11,550 bases of DNA from Bacteroidota bacterium (lineage in GTDB: Bacteria; Bacteroidota; Bacteroidia; Bacteroidales; Bacteroidaceae). Where the stretch lies: NCBI GenBank assembly GCA_023425865.1, contig JAFABV010000029.1, positions 1 to 11,550 on the forward strand. Direction: 5' to 3'. Below, in pieces: positions 1 to 6,666 of this stretch (positions are counted from its first letter, which is position 1; every line of letters starts with the position of its first letter). The notes under the pieces were generated by a model, which saw nothing but the letters and a program-made list of their open reading frames with translations, did not search any database and had not been told where the DNA came from. Made by a program: the position numbers and the translations under genes.

Positions 1-115
1 ACTTTTCATCCATTTTCCGAGGCTTTAAGCCTGAAATGGTCTGTCTACACATCCCAAATGTCGGCTGTCCGACAAAACAATCATTTGTAAACAGGGCTTG
101 ATTTTTTAGCGGACA
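1..115 (-). mobile_element. Possible end of an insertion sequence running off the left edge
   Basis: Read on the minus strand from 115, the sequence starts TGTCCGCTAAA, the same 11 bases found at both ends of the palindrome at 271-350 and, with one change, at the point where the receptor gene on the right is broken (11433). Behind it the minus strand has a leader of about 100 bases and then an ATG at 13 (M-D-E-K before the edge); the frame containing that ATG is open all the way back past the end motif. This is what the end of an IS with an inward-reading transposase would look like, but no transposase sequence is visible, so the call is inference. Positions 116-268 hold nothing I recognise, only short A+T-rich reading frames with stops. 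Confidence 0.25.
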
Positions 116-268
116 CCAATATAAAAATATTGCCAAACTTCATTGTTTTACTCTGGGAATATTGTCGAGACCTCGCTTTGCTTCTCAAGCTATTGAAATA
201 GATCAATAGTAATTCTTTTCAAATATTCGGTGTTGTTCGTTTATGTAATGTTCAATAAGTTTATTATC

Positions 269-352
269 ACTGTCCGCTAAACATAGAAATCCTCATCCCA
301 ACCATTGTGTCTCAATGAGTTGGAATGAGGATTTCTATGTTTAGCGGACAGT
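269..352. repeat. 34-bp inverted repeat, MITE-like or transcript-end hairpin
   Basis: The arms 269-302 and 319-352 are reverse complements over 34 bases with one mismatch, which becomes a G-U pair in a minus-strand transcript. The 16-base loop holds a further inverted 5-mer (CATTG/CAATG). It starts about 40 bases past the stop of the sulfatase at 393, so a minus-strand transcript would fold it into a very long hairpin and it could end or protect that mRNA. No T tract follows on either strand, so it is not a standard intrinsic terminator. Its outer bases TGTCCGCTAAA match IS-like ends elsewhere in the window, which suggests a small non-autonomous element. I see no target-site duplication. The structure is certain; its role is not. 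Confidence 0.8.
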
Positions 353-392
353 AAAAATAAAGAAATAAATATGCTATGTCATGGCTAAACTT

Positions 393-1868
393 TTATTTTT
401 TGCTTTTTTTGACAGGATTCATTAAACCTTTACCTGCAGCCTGCTGGAAGAAAGGAAGGTCCTGAAGCGTTTTACTCTCTTTGGCTAACTTCTCGACAAG
501 TTCTACAACCCAACCAGAATTCCAGGTTGTACGCCCTTCTAGGCGAGTACCCTTCGTACAGTCACTCCACCAGTTTTGCATATCTTGCTTCATCTGTTCA
601 ACACGCTCAGGGAACATATTTGATAAATCGTGCTCCTCATTTCTGTCAATCATCAGATTGAACAGTTCCATCTTGTTGTTCTTACCCCATACACACTTCC
701 AGTCGTTGTCAACCTCTGTCATGAAGCCCGTTTCAGCCGAGAAGAGTTTACGTGCTTTTAAAGGTGTACCTTTCGTGAGGGTGTTTTTGAGAGACACGCC
801 ATCTACCTTTCGAGGGTTAGTGACATTACAGAAGTCGAGGAAAGTTGGCATGAGATCCATACAATGCATGGCCTCCGAAGACTTGCGATGTCCCCATTCC
901 TTCGGGTAATAGAAAATGGCAGGTACACGGCAACCACCTTCATATGGACCGCCCTTAGCACCACGGAAATATCCGTTGTTGCCGGGGTACTTATCTGCAG
1001 CTACTTGTTCGCCACCATTATCAGATATGAATATGATGAGTGTATTGTCTAATACGCCTTGTTGTCTCAACGTACTAACTATTTGTCCGACACCATCGTC
1101 CATCGAACGTACCATGTCTTGATAAACGCGGCGGTATTCGGTGTCGGTCATGTTTTCGTCGTTACGATATGGGCACGTGGAATCGGTGCGAAGTGGTGGG
1201 TCGTTAGGCCCTTGCATAGGCACGTGAACAGCATTCTCTGATACCATTAAGAAGAAAGGCTTCTTTTTAGAAACAGACTCTTTGATGAAGTCTACGGAGT
1301 GCTTTGTAATCAAATCAGTTACATATCCGGGCTCGTCCTTCAGCTTTTTCCCATCCCACCAATCAATCTGGTGAACTGTATTATAATGTGAATGGAAGTC
1401 GATGTTACCCATGGTATAGCCATGCCAAACATCCCAACCATGGTTTAACGGGTTAAACTTGATATCTTGACCTAAATGCCATTTTCCCATCAGTCCGGTA
1501 CGGTATCCTGCAGACTGTAATAATTTTGCGAAGGATGGGTATTTGTCAGGGTCGAGTCCATCCATCGGATCTATCTCTGAGTAGATGTGATTCAGACCAA
1601 CACGCTGCTGATACATACCTGTCATGAGACAAACACGAGTGGTGGAGCTCAACGGTGTTGCCCTAAAGTTGTCGCATACAATACCCTCTTCGGCAAGTTT
1701 GTCAAGATTTGGGCTCGGAATTTGATTTCCACCATAAGCTTGTAAGCCTGCAAATCCCATATCGTCAGCAAGGATAAATACAATGTTTGGATGATTAGGG
1801 TCATTCTGTCCGTACATCATGCTGCTGCTTAGTGACAGTAGTGATAGTGTTAATAGTTTTTTGTCCAT
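393..1868 (-). CDS. Secreted sulfatase, formylglycine-dependent type I (S1), serine type
   Basis: A sulfate-ester hydrolase of the alkaline phosphatase superfamily, probably periplasmic or surface-exposed, removing sulfate from a glycan. From the chosen start the protein begins MDKKLLTLSLLSLSSSMMYG, a signal peptide. Visible family marks: the metal-binding pair in FILADDMGF (about residues 35-36), the formylglycine site S-S-T-T-R (serine about 74) followed by VCLMTG, GLMGKWHLG, the second metal site in FISDNGGE, and a C-terminal sulfatase domain ending in a Trp-rich tail. The length (491 residues) suits the family. An upstream ATG at 1901 would add 11 residues, but it lies only some 9 bases from the predicted transcription start, so 1868 is preferred. 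Odd point: the third residue of the active-site motif is Thr rather than the usual Pro or Ala. It is a single-gene unit with its own promoter, about 1.6 kb from the anSME that must activate it. The substrate is not deducible. Confidence 0.93.
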   Translation of the reverse strand: MDKKLLTLSLLSLSSSMMYGQNDPNHPNIVFILADDMGFAGLQAYGGNQIPSPNLDKLAEEGIVCDNFRATPLSSTTRVCLMTGMYQQRVGLNHIYSEIDPMDGLDPDKYPSFAKLLQSAGYRTGLMGKWHLGQDIKFNPLNHGWDVWHGYTMGNIDFHSHYNTVHQIDWWDGKKLKDEPGYVTDLITKHSVDFIKESVSKKKPFFLMVSENAVHVPMQGPNDPPLRTDSTCPYRNDENMTDTEYRRVYQDMVRSMDDGVGQIVSTLRQQGVLDNTLIIFISDNGGEQVAADKYPGNNGYFRGAKGGPYEGGCRVPAIFYYPKEWGHRKSSEAMHCMDLMPTFLDFCNVTNPRKVDGVSLKNTLTKGTPLKARKLFSAETGFMTEVDNDWKCVWGKNNKMELFNLMIDRNEEHDLSNMFPERVEQMKQDMQNWWSDCTKGTRLEGRTTWNSGWVVELVEKLAKESKTLQDLPFFQQAAGKGLMNPVKKSKK

Positions 1869-1915
1869 AATTAATTGTTTAAGAAGAATAATGATTTTCA
1901 TTTCACTTTACTGAT

Positions 1916-1924
1916 GCAAAGTTA
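1916..1924 (-). promoter_or_regulatory. Bacteroidetes -7 promoter box for the sulfatase at 393-1868
   Basis: The minus strand reads TAACTTTGC, a perfect match to the Bacteroidetes consensus TAnnTTTGC, 47 bases upstream of the chosen ATG. No convincing TTTG -33 element is seen at the expected spacing. The box lies in a small dyad (GCAAAG, five bases, CTTTGC; 1916-1932) that could be part of an operator. The position gives a leader of about 40 bases and supports the start at 1868. Confidence 0.6.
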
Positions 1925-2121
1925 GGCTTTGCATTAATAATCATTTTTCTATGTCGGACAAATGGCTTTTTCTATCTTCTAAATATACTTTTCCTTTTCA
2001 ACATTACTTTTTGTTTTTCTCCAAAACACATTAATTTAAATGAATATTAGGTGGATAAACAAATAATGTTGTACTGGCCAAATGGCAATGCGACATCATT
2101 ATTCTTATTGAAGTCGCGCGT

Positions 2122-2690
2122 CTACTGTTCAATATTCATGATGAATCTGTATCTTTGTTCGTATTCCTGACTAAAAAGCTCGTATGCATTCACGTCAAGA
2201 ATCGGTTGCCCTGGACCTTGTTCGCCGTTAATTGGGCATCGCGTGAATTCTTTATCCCATCTCCATTTTTTTACTCCCAAGATTTCTGCGTCTTTCAGTG
2301 TAATGATAGGACGTGCGAAAATTGCCCCCGATGAGGCTATGGCCTTTGATGTCATGTCTTTTGTCAATGGCGAAGCGAGTAATGCGCAAGCCGGCATTGC
2401 CCCAGCCGACCCGCCTGCAATAGTAATCTGCGCAGGATCGCCATACCAAGGCTGAGAAATTTTCATAACCCATTAAATGACGGCAACTTGATTAAAAAAA
2501 CGTAATTGCCGGAACCTTTATGGCTTGTTTCTTTAGACAATTGTCTGGGTGTGAGAAGAATCCGAATATGTCTTCTCAATAGTTTGCTGTGACAGCTACA
2601 ATGCCTTATTGCGCTGTCGAACTCTTCCTGCATAGCGAGGCTCACCACCTGAGCCAGCACTCAGTCCGCCGCCGTTGAAGTATATACGCG
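2122..2690 (-). pseudogene. Decayed type B carboxylesterase (alpha/beta hydrolase)
   Basis: Pieces of one carboxylesterase are spread over all three minus-strand frames in the right order. First comes the oxyanion-hole segment IYFNGGGLSAGSGGEPRYAG (about 2627-2686). Next is IVAVTANY-stop-EDIFGFFSHPD (about 2543-2603), where TGA at 2576-2578 replaces the expected Arg codon. Then follows LSKETSHKGSGNY in another frame (about 2502-2540), a frameshift at a run of seven T, and NQVAVI-stop-WVMKISQ with TAA at 2473-2475. Last is the nucleophile elbow WYGDPAQITIAGGSAGA with SerAlaGly, then LLASPL and IASSGAIF. The longest open piece (2122-2466, 114 codons) starts at an internal Met and is not a real gene start. 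After AEILGVKK its tail no longer looks like an esterase. The N-terminus and most of the C-terminal half are missing. In glycan loci such esterases often remove acyl groups; this copy cannot be active. Confidence 0.85.
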
Positions 2691-3518
2691 TGTTCGGGAT
2701 AAGATGAGTATGCATACTGTCGCCCCCGGGTGAGCATGCAGGCGGTGACAAGGTGGTGCCAACGGCACGGGCGAACAGCGCGGCGGGGCGTATGGATTGT
2801 GTGGCATTAGCCAGCGATCTGGGTATCGCGGCTCGTACATGCAGACGCATATTGAGCAAGTTCACCAATCCGCACCAGGATAGTTCACCTGTATGGTGTG
2901 GTGTCTGTCGTAAACCGCCCATTAAGCAAGCGTAAACCATGGGGTTAGTCATGATAAATGGTGCAGTTATGAGCCCCAAAGCTGCCGTTTCAACCGTGCC
3001 CCGCGCCTATGGCAAGGGCGGGCGGGCTCAATGAGAAGCCCCAATTCATGGGATGATTCTATATAGAATGATGATACGGTTTTATATAGAACCATCGGAT
3101 GGATTTATATAGAACCATCGAATGGTTTCATATAGAATTATCGGGCTGTAGGGTGCGAACGGATGGGCGTAGGCATGGGGATGGGGTGACGTGCAGGGTG
3201 GTAACTGCGGCCAAGAAGGTGGCTTGGGCATGAGGGCCCGGAGGGTATGTGGATACAGACACATGGGGCTGATGCCACGGGAGACAAGCTACACTGGCTG
3301 TGCAACGACACAGGATAGGTGATAACTTTCTGTTTTACAGGTGATTAGCGTTGATGGCAGAACCAGCTGGGAACTGTTTGCATGCTCCTCTTATCCCGAA
3401 CTCGCGTAGTATATAAGTACAGGCCTTTTTTCTTTCACGCTTTTGGCAAGTATCCATACATTCAAATAAAGGCAATCTTCACTTTGCGTTTGGCTTTCAC
3501 GGCGGTTGCTGTTACGGT
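2691..3518. other. Gene-free, G+C-rich stretch between the esterase pseudogene and the anSME gene
   Basis: About 830 bases with no convincing gene. The part from about 2720 to 3270 is much richer in G+C than the surrounding intergenic DNA: by hand count 38 of 60 bases at 2761-2820 and 39 of 60 at 3181-3240, against 12 of 60 at 1981-2040. The stretch at about 3145-3270 is also strongly G-biased on the plus strand (28 G to 11 C in 3181-3240). Open frames here (for example minus 2596-2979, plus 2753-2935 and minus 3082-3264) are rich in Pro, Arg and Ala, resemble no family I know, and are best read as chance. Small features seen: a 12-base palindrome AGTATGCATACT (2707-2718), a GTGCC/GGCAC hairpin near 2757, and the tandem repeats at 3057-3148. 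No tRNA, tmRNA or RNase P RNA signature was recognised. Confidence 0.6.
3057..3148. repeat. Four 23-bp tandem repeats
   Basis: Four units of exactly 23 bases start at 3057, 3080, 3103 and 3126. Each contains ATATAGAA at the same offset; units 2 and 3 differ at only two positions (core TTTATATAGAACCATCG). The outer two units are more diverged. Units 2 and 3 end in a small palindrome, CCATC-G-GATGG in unit 2. A period of 23 is not a multiple of three, so this is not a coding repeat. The function is unknown; a protein-binding array or replication slippage are both possible. Confidence 0.85.
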
Positions 3519-4757
3519 TTACAGCAGGCGGCTGTGTTCTATTCTGTCTACCTCTTTCATCACGTTTGCTGGAGGCCGCTTGTTAAGAAGTTCTTTTTTC
3601 ATATAATCCATGTATGGTGCTACGTGTTCAAAGAATTTCTGGTAGCCATGACACAGGTAGTTCAATCCAGGATTGCCATATTTGTCGTTGATAAACCGGT
3701 TCTTAGGACACTCTCCGTGGCATGCAAATTCCCACTGACACTCTTTACACTGTCTGGGTAGTGATGCATGTTTCAGCTTGCTGAATTCTTGTTGCTGTTG
3801 GCCATAGAGCATTTCGATGATTGTCTTTTGCTTGATGTTACCCAGTTTGTACTCTGGGAACACAAAGTGGTCGCATGAATATATGTCACCGTTAAACTCC
3901 ATAACGCCTGCGTGTCCACATTCTTTGGCATAAACACATATACCCGGCGTTTCGCCCACCCAGTTGGCAAGGATGCAGTCGAAGATTTCGATATACGTTT
4001 TTCCCACATCGTTGCGCACCCATTCGTCGAAGATGGTACAAAGGAAGTTTCCCCATTGCTCGGCAGTCACAGAAAAGTCGGCAAGCGGGGCATCATTCGG
4101 ATCATGCAGCGATGCAATTCTTCTGCCGTCATCATGCTTCACCAAACGCTCCACAATGGGCGCAAACTGTATAAACTGGCAACCATTTTCCTTAAAGAAG
4201 TGATAGAATTCCAGAGGATAATCGGCATTAAAATCATTTACGACAGCCATCGCATTCCACTCTACACCATTTTTTTTCAGCATTTTAATGCCTTTCATGA
4301 CCTTCATCCATGAAGGCGAATTGTTTGCCCCGCGGCGATATTCGTCGTGAAACTCCTGAGGGCCGTCAATAGAGACACCAACCAGCCAGTTGTTAGCTTT
4401 TAGGAATTCACACCATTCATCGGTGAGCATCGTGCCATTAGTCTGGATGGTATTTCCGATTCTCCTGCCTCGCCCATATTTCTTTTGCAGCTCCACTGCT
4501 TTTTTGAAAAACGACAAGGGACGCATCATCGTTTCTCCTCCGTGCCATGTAAAGAGCACTTCGTTCATTGTTTGCGCCTCAATATACTCTTTTGTGAACT
4601 GTTCCAACAAGTCTTCTGTGAGCACTCGGACCTGAGAATTTTGGTATAGATGTGCTTTCTCAAGATAATAGCAATATTTGCATCTCAGATTACATGCCGC
4701 GCCCACTGGCTTAAGCATCACGTATAGAGGTTTTGAGAAGGGTGAAATGATATTCAT
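3519..4757 (-). CDS. chuR: Anaerobic sulfatase-maturating enzyme (radical SAM, SPASM)
   Basis: A cytoplasmic radical-SAM enzyme that oxidises the active-site Ser (or Cys) of sulfatases to formylglycine before export. The 412-residue protein carries the radical-SAM cluster motif C22-x3-C26-x2-C29 within CNLRCKYCYYLEK, then HGGE at 72-75 (SAM binding). Its SPASM region has eight cysteines at 274, 280, 295, 337, 340, 346, 350 and 369, whose spacing closely follows that known for anSMEs and holds two auxiliary 4Fe-4S clusters. Asp296, right after Cys295, matches the catalytic base of the family. The gene lies 78 bases downstream of the sulfatase at 4836-6512 on the same strand and is probably co-transcribed with it. 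Both sulfatases in the window have serine-type sites, so both are likely clients. The symbol chuR is the one used for the Bacteroides homologue. No intrinsic terminator is evident after the stop. Confidence 0.95.
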   Translation of the reverse strand: MNIISPFSKPLYVMLKPVGAACNLRCKYCYYLEKAHLYQNSQVRVLTEDLLEQFTKEYIEAQTMNEVLFTWHGGETMMRPLSFFKKAVELQKKYGRGRRIGNTIQTNGTMLTDEWCEFLKANNWLVGVSIDGPQEFHDEYRRGANNSPSWMKVMKGIKMLKKNGVEWNAMAVVNDFNADYPLEFYHFFKENGCQFIQFAPIVERLVKHDDGRRIASLHDPNDAPLADFSVTAEQWGNFLCTIFDEWVRNDVGKTYIEIFDCILANWVGETPGICVYAKECGHAGVMEFNGDIYSCDHFVFPEYKLGNIKQKTIIEMLYGQQQQEFSKLKHASLPRQCKECQWEFACHGECPKNRFINDKYGNPGLNYLCHGYQKFFEHVAPYMDYMKKELLNKRPPANVMKEVDRIEHSRLL

Positions 4758-4783
4758 GCTGTATTTTTTAGATTATGCCTGAA

Positions 4784-4824
4784 CTGTAGCAAGCCAGAGC
4801 TGTTTTATTCTCTGTTTGCTACAG
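4784..4824 (-). other. Intercistronic stem-loop between sulfatase and anSME genes
   Basis: CTGTAGCAA (4784-4792) and TTGCTACAG (4816-4824) are perfect 9-base inverted repeats. An inner pair CAGAG/CTCTG (4795-4799, 4810-4814) leaves a 10-base loop. It lies in the 78-base gap between the two genes. No T tract follows in the minus-strand transcript, so it is more likely a processing or partial-termination hairpin that tunes anSME expression than a full terminator. The role is inferred. Confidence 0.45.
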
Positions 4825-4835
4825 TCTTATGTTTG

Positions 4836-6512
4836 TTAATATTCAACGATATGAAGATCTTTGCGATATTTTAAGAGGGTCTTCATGAGTTGTTTGGTAA
4901 TTTTTTCGGTGCCTTTCTTGCCGTAGATATTATTCAACTCGTTCGGGTCATTCTGTAAATCGTAAGGTTCGTAATAGTTCACATCCTCGTCATTGGTGAA
5001 ATAATCGTCACTGTTGAGATAGTTGAATACATTATTTTCACGTGTACCTGGAACCAACTGGTATTTATTTTCTACAGAAGCTCGCTTGCCACCTTTTCCG
5101 TAAAAGTGGATGAGCTTGTAGCCCTCCGTGCGAACTCCGTCATGTTTTCGTACCAAATGGAAAGTAGGATAATCATAGTAGTGATAATATAGGTCTTTGC
5201 GCCAATCTTTTGCCGAGCCGTCAAGCAGTGGCAATAGCGATCTACCAGTCATATATTCAGGTTGCTCTACCTTGGCAAGAGCCAGAAAAGTTGGTGCGAA
5301 GTCAATGTTTTGAACCAATTTGTTGCATACCGTTCCTCCTTTAATATGATTAGGATAGCTAATGATGAGGGGGGTGTGCATGGATTGCTCGTACATGAAA
5401 CGTTTGTCAAACCAGCCATGTTCACCCAAATAAAATCCTTGGTCAGAGGTATAAATAATGATGGTGTTCTGGTCAAGGTGATTTGCTTTCAGGTAATCGA
5501 GCAGCTCTCCTACACTCTCATCCACCGACGCAATGACAGACATATAGTCTCGTACATAGTTCTGGTATTTCCATTCTGTAAGTTCTTTGCCTTGTAAGTT
5601 TGCAGCCATAAATGCACGGTTGCGTGGCAAATAATGTTTGTCCCATGCTGCTCTCTGCCCAGGATTCAGCCGTGAAAGTTCTCCCATCAACGAGTTATAT
5701 GAGTTCACACTTTGTTTATTGTTAGGGTCGAGCAGCTCTGAAACCTTGAGGTCTTGTATCATTTCCATTGAATGAGAAATACTCATTTTCTGAGTTCTTG
5801 CAGCAGATCCACGTGTGGCATAGTCGTCGTAGAAGGTTGCTGGAATAGGAAATGTAACGTCATCGTACCTACCGAGGTTCTTTGTGTCTGGGATCCAATT
5901 GCGGTGTGGGGCCTTATGATGTACGAAGAGGCAGAAGGGTTTTGTTTTGTCGCGGTGGTCCAAGAAGTCGATGGCGTGCTGCGTAATGAGGCTTGTGGCA
6001 TATCCCGTTTCTTGTTTGTAGTTGCCATACTCGCCCGTATGAGTGAAGGTGGGGTTGTAATACTTCCCTTGATCATCGAGTACGTGATAATAGTCAAAAC
6101 CCTTAGGCTCACACATCAAATGCCACTTACCCACAATGCCGGTCGTATAGCCAGATTGCTGCAACAGCTCTGAAATAAAGATCTGGGTAGAGTCTATTCC
6201 TTCAAAAAGCCATTGTTGCCCGTTTTGATGACTATACTTGCCTGTGATGAGGCAGGCTCTACTAGGTGATGACAAAGAGTTCTCAACAAAACAGTTGGTG
6301 AAAAGCATACCTCGCTCAGCCAGTCTGTCAATATTAGGTGTTGGTGCCAGTTTTGAGATAGGGCTTCCATAAGCACTGATGGCTTGCATGGCATGGTCAT
6401 CACACATGATGTACAAGATGTTTGGGCGACTTGGCTTCTGCGCAAATGTCTGAATGTTGCCGCAGGTTAGAGCTACAATGGGTAATAGAGCTCCGGTTAA
6501 CTTTGTATTCAT
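4836..6512 (-). CDS. Secreted sulfatase resembling N-acetylglucosamine-6-sulfatase (S1_11-like), serine type
   Basis: Hydrolyses a sulfate ester, probably the 6-O-sulfate of GlcNAc in mucin O-glycans or glycosaminoglycans, in the periplasm or at the surface. The 558-residue protein starts with a signal peptide (MNTKLTGALLPIVALTCGNI, then QTFAQ). Metal ligands are seen in MCDDH (D38, D39). The formylglycine site is S81-S-P-S-R85 followed by ACLITGKYSHQNG, with the usual GKWHL, HHKAPH (about 198-203) and YTSDQGFYLGEHGWFDKRFM (about 354-373) blocks. The last block and the C-terminal DUF4976-like region are typical of GlcNAc-6-sulfatase and iduronate-2-sulfatase relatives; the S1_11 assignment is from memory of such motifs and is moderate. 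It is followed after 78 bases by the anSME, which should convert S81. Upstream, 154 bases separate it from the sensor gene, with a promoter box at 6541-6549. Confidence 0.93.
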   Translation of the reverse strand: MNTKLTGALLPIVALTCGNIQTFAQKPSRPNILYIMCDDHAMQAISAYGSPISKLAPTPNIDRLAERGMLFTNCFVENSLSSPSRACLITGKYSHQNGQQWLFEGIDSTQIFISELLQQSGYTTGIVGKWHLMCEPKGFDYYHVLDDQGKYYNPTFTHTGEYGNYKQETGYATSLITQHAIDFLDHRDKTKPFCLFVHHKAPHRNWIPDTKNLGRYDDVTFPIPATFYDDYATRGSAARTQKMSISHSMEMIQDLKVSELLDPNNKQSVNSYNSLMGELSRLNPGQRAAWDKHYLPRNRAFMAANLQGKELTEWKYQNYVRDYMSVIASVDESVGELLDYLKANHLDQNTIIIYTSDQGFYLGEHGWFDKRFMYEQSMHTPLIISYPNHIKGGTVCNKLVQNIDFAPTFLALAKVEQPEYMTGRSLLPLLDGSAKDWRKDLYYHYYDYPTFHLVRKHDGVRTEGYKLIHFYGKGGKRASVENKYQLVPGTRENNVFNYLNSDDYFTNDEDVNYYEPYDLQNDPNELNNIYGKKGTEKITKQLMKTLLKYRKDLHIVEY

Positions 6513-6540
6513 ACTCTGTATTTTAGTTATTTAAATCTTT

Positions 6541-6549
6541 ACAAAGATA
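6541..6549 (-). promoter_or_regulatory. Probable -7 box for the sulfatase-anSME pair
   Basis: The minus strand reads TATCTTTGT, matching TAnnTTTG with a T in the last consensus place, 28 bases upstream of the ATG at 6512. No clear -33 TTTG is seen. It suggests that the sulfatase and anSME can be transcribed apart from the sensor gene, which ends 154 bases upstream of the sulfatase start. Confidence 0.45.
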
Positions 6550-6666
6550 TGGAACTTGAGCAAGTCTTAGTTTTGTATCTGCGTTTTCTGCTTATTTAAA
6601 TGACAGTGGAGTGTTTCGTTTTTCTCTAAATTGTTTTGTATTTGTAAAAATAGAGGTTACCGTGAG

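Noticed and set aside
269..352. Invertible promoter (phase-variation switch)
   Set aside because: The two arms are only 16 bases apart, too little to hold a promoter, and there is no recombinase gene in the window.
1899..1901. Upstream ATG of the first sulfatase as the true start
   Set aside because: It would lie about 9 bases from the predicted transcription start and puts 11 extra residues before a clean signal peptide.
2596..2979. 127-codon minus-strand open frame
   Set aside because: Its last 30 codons are the oxyanion-hole part of the decayed esterase; the rest is Pro/Ala/Arg-rich reading of G+C-rich DNA with no visible domain.
3057..3148. Possible CRISPR array
   Set aside because: The units are directly adjacent, with no unique spacers, and no cas genes are present.
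2720..3300. Structural RNA gene such as tmRNA or RNase P RNA in the G+C-rich block
   Set aside because: None of the conserved core sequences of these RNAs could be found by eye.
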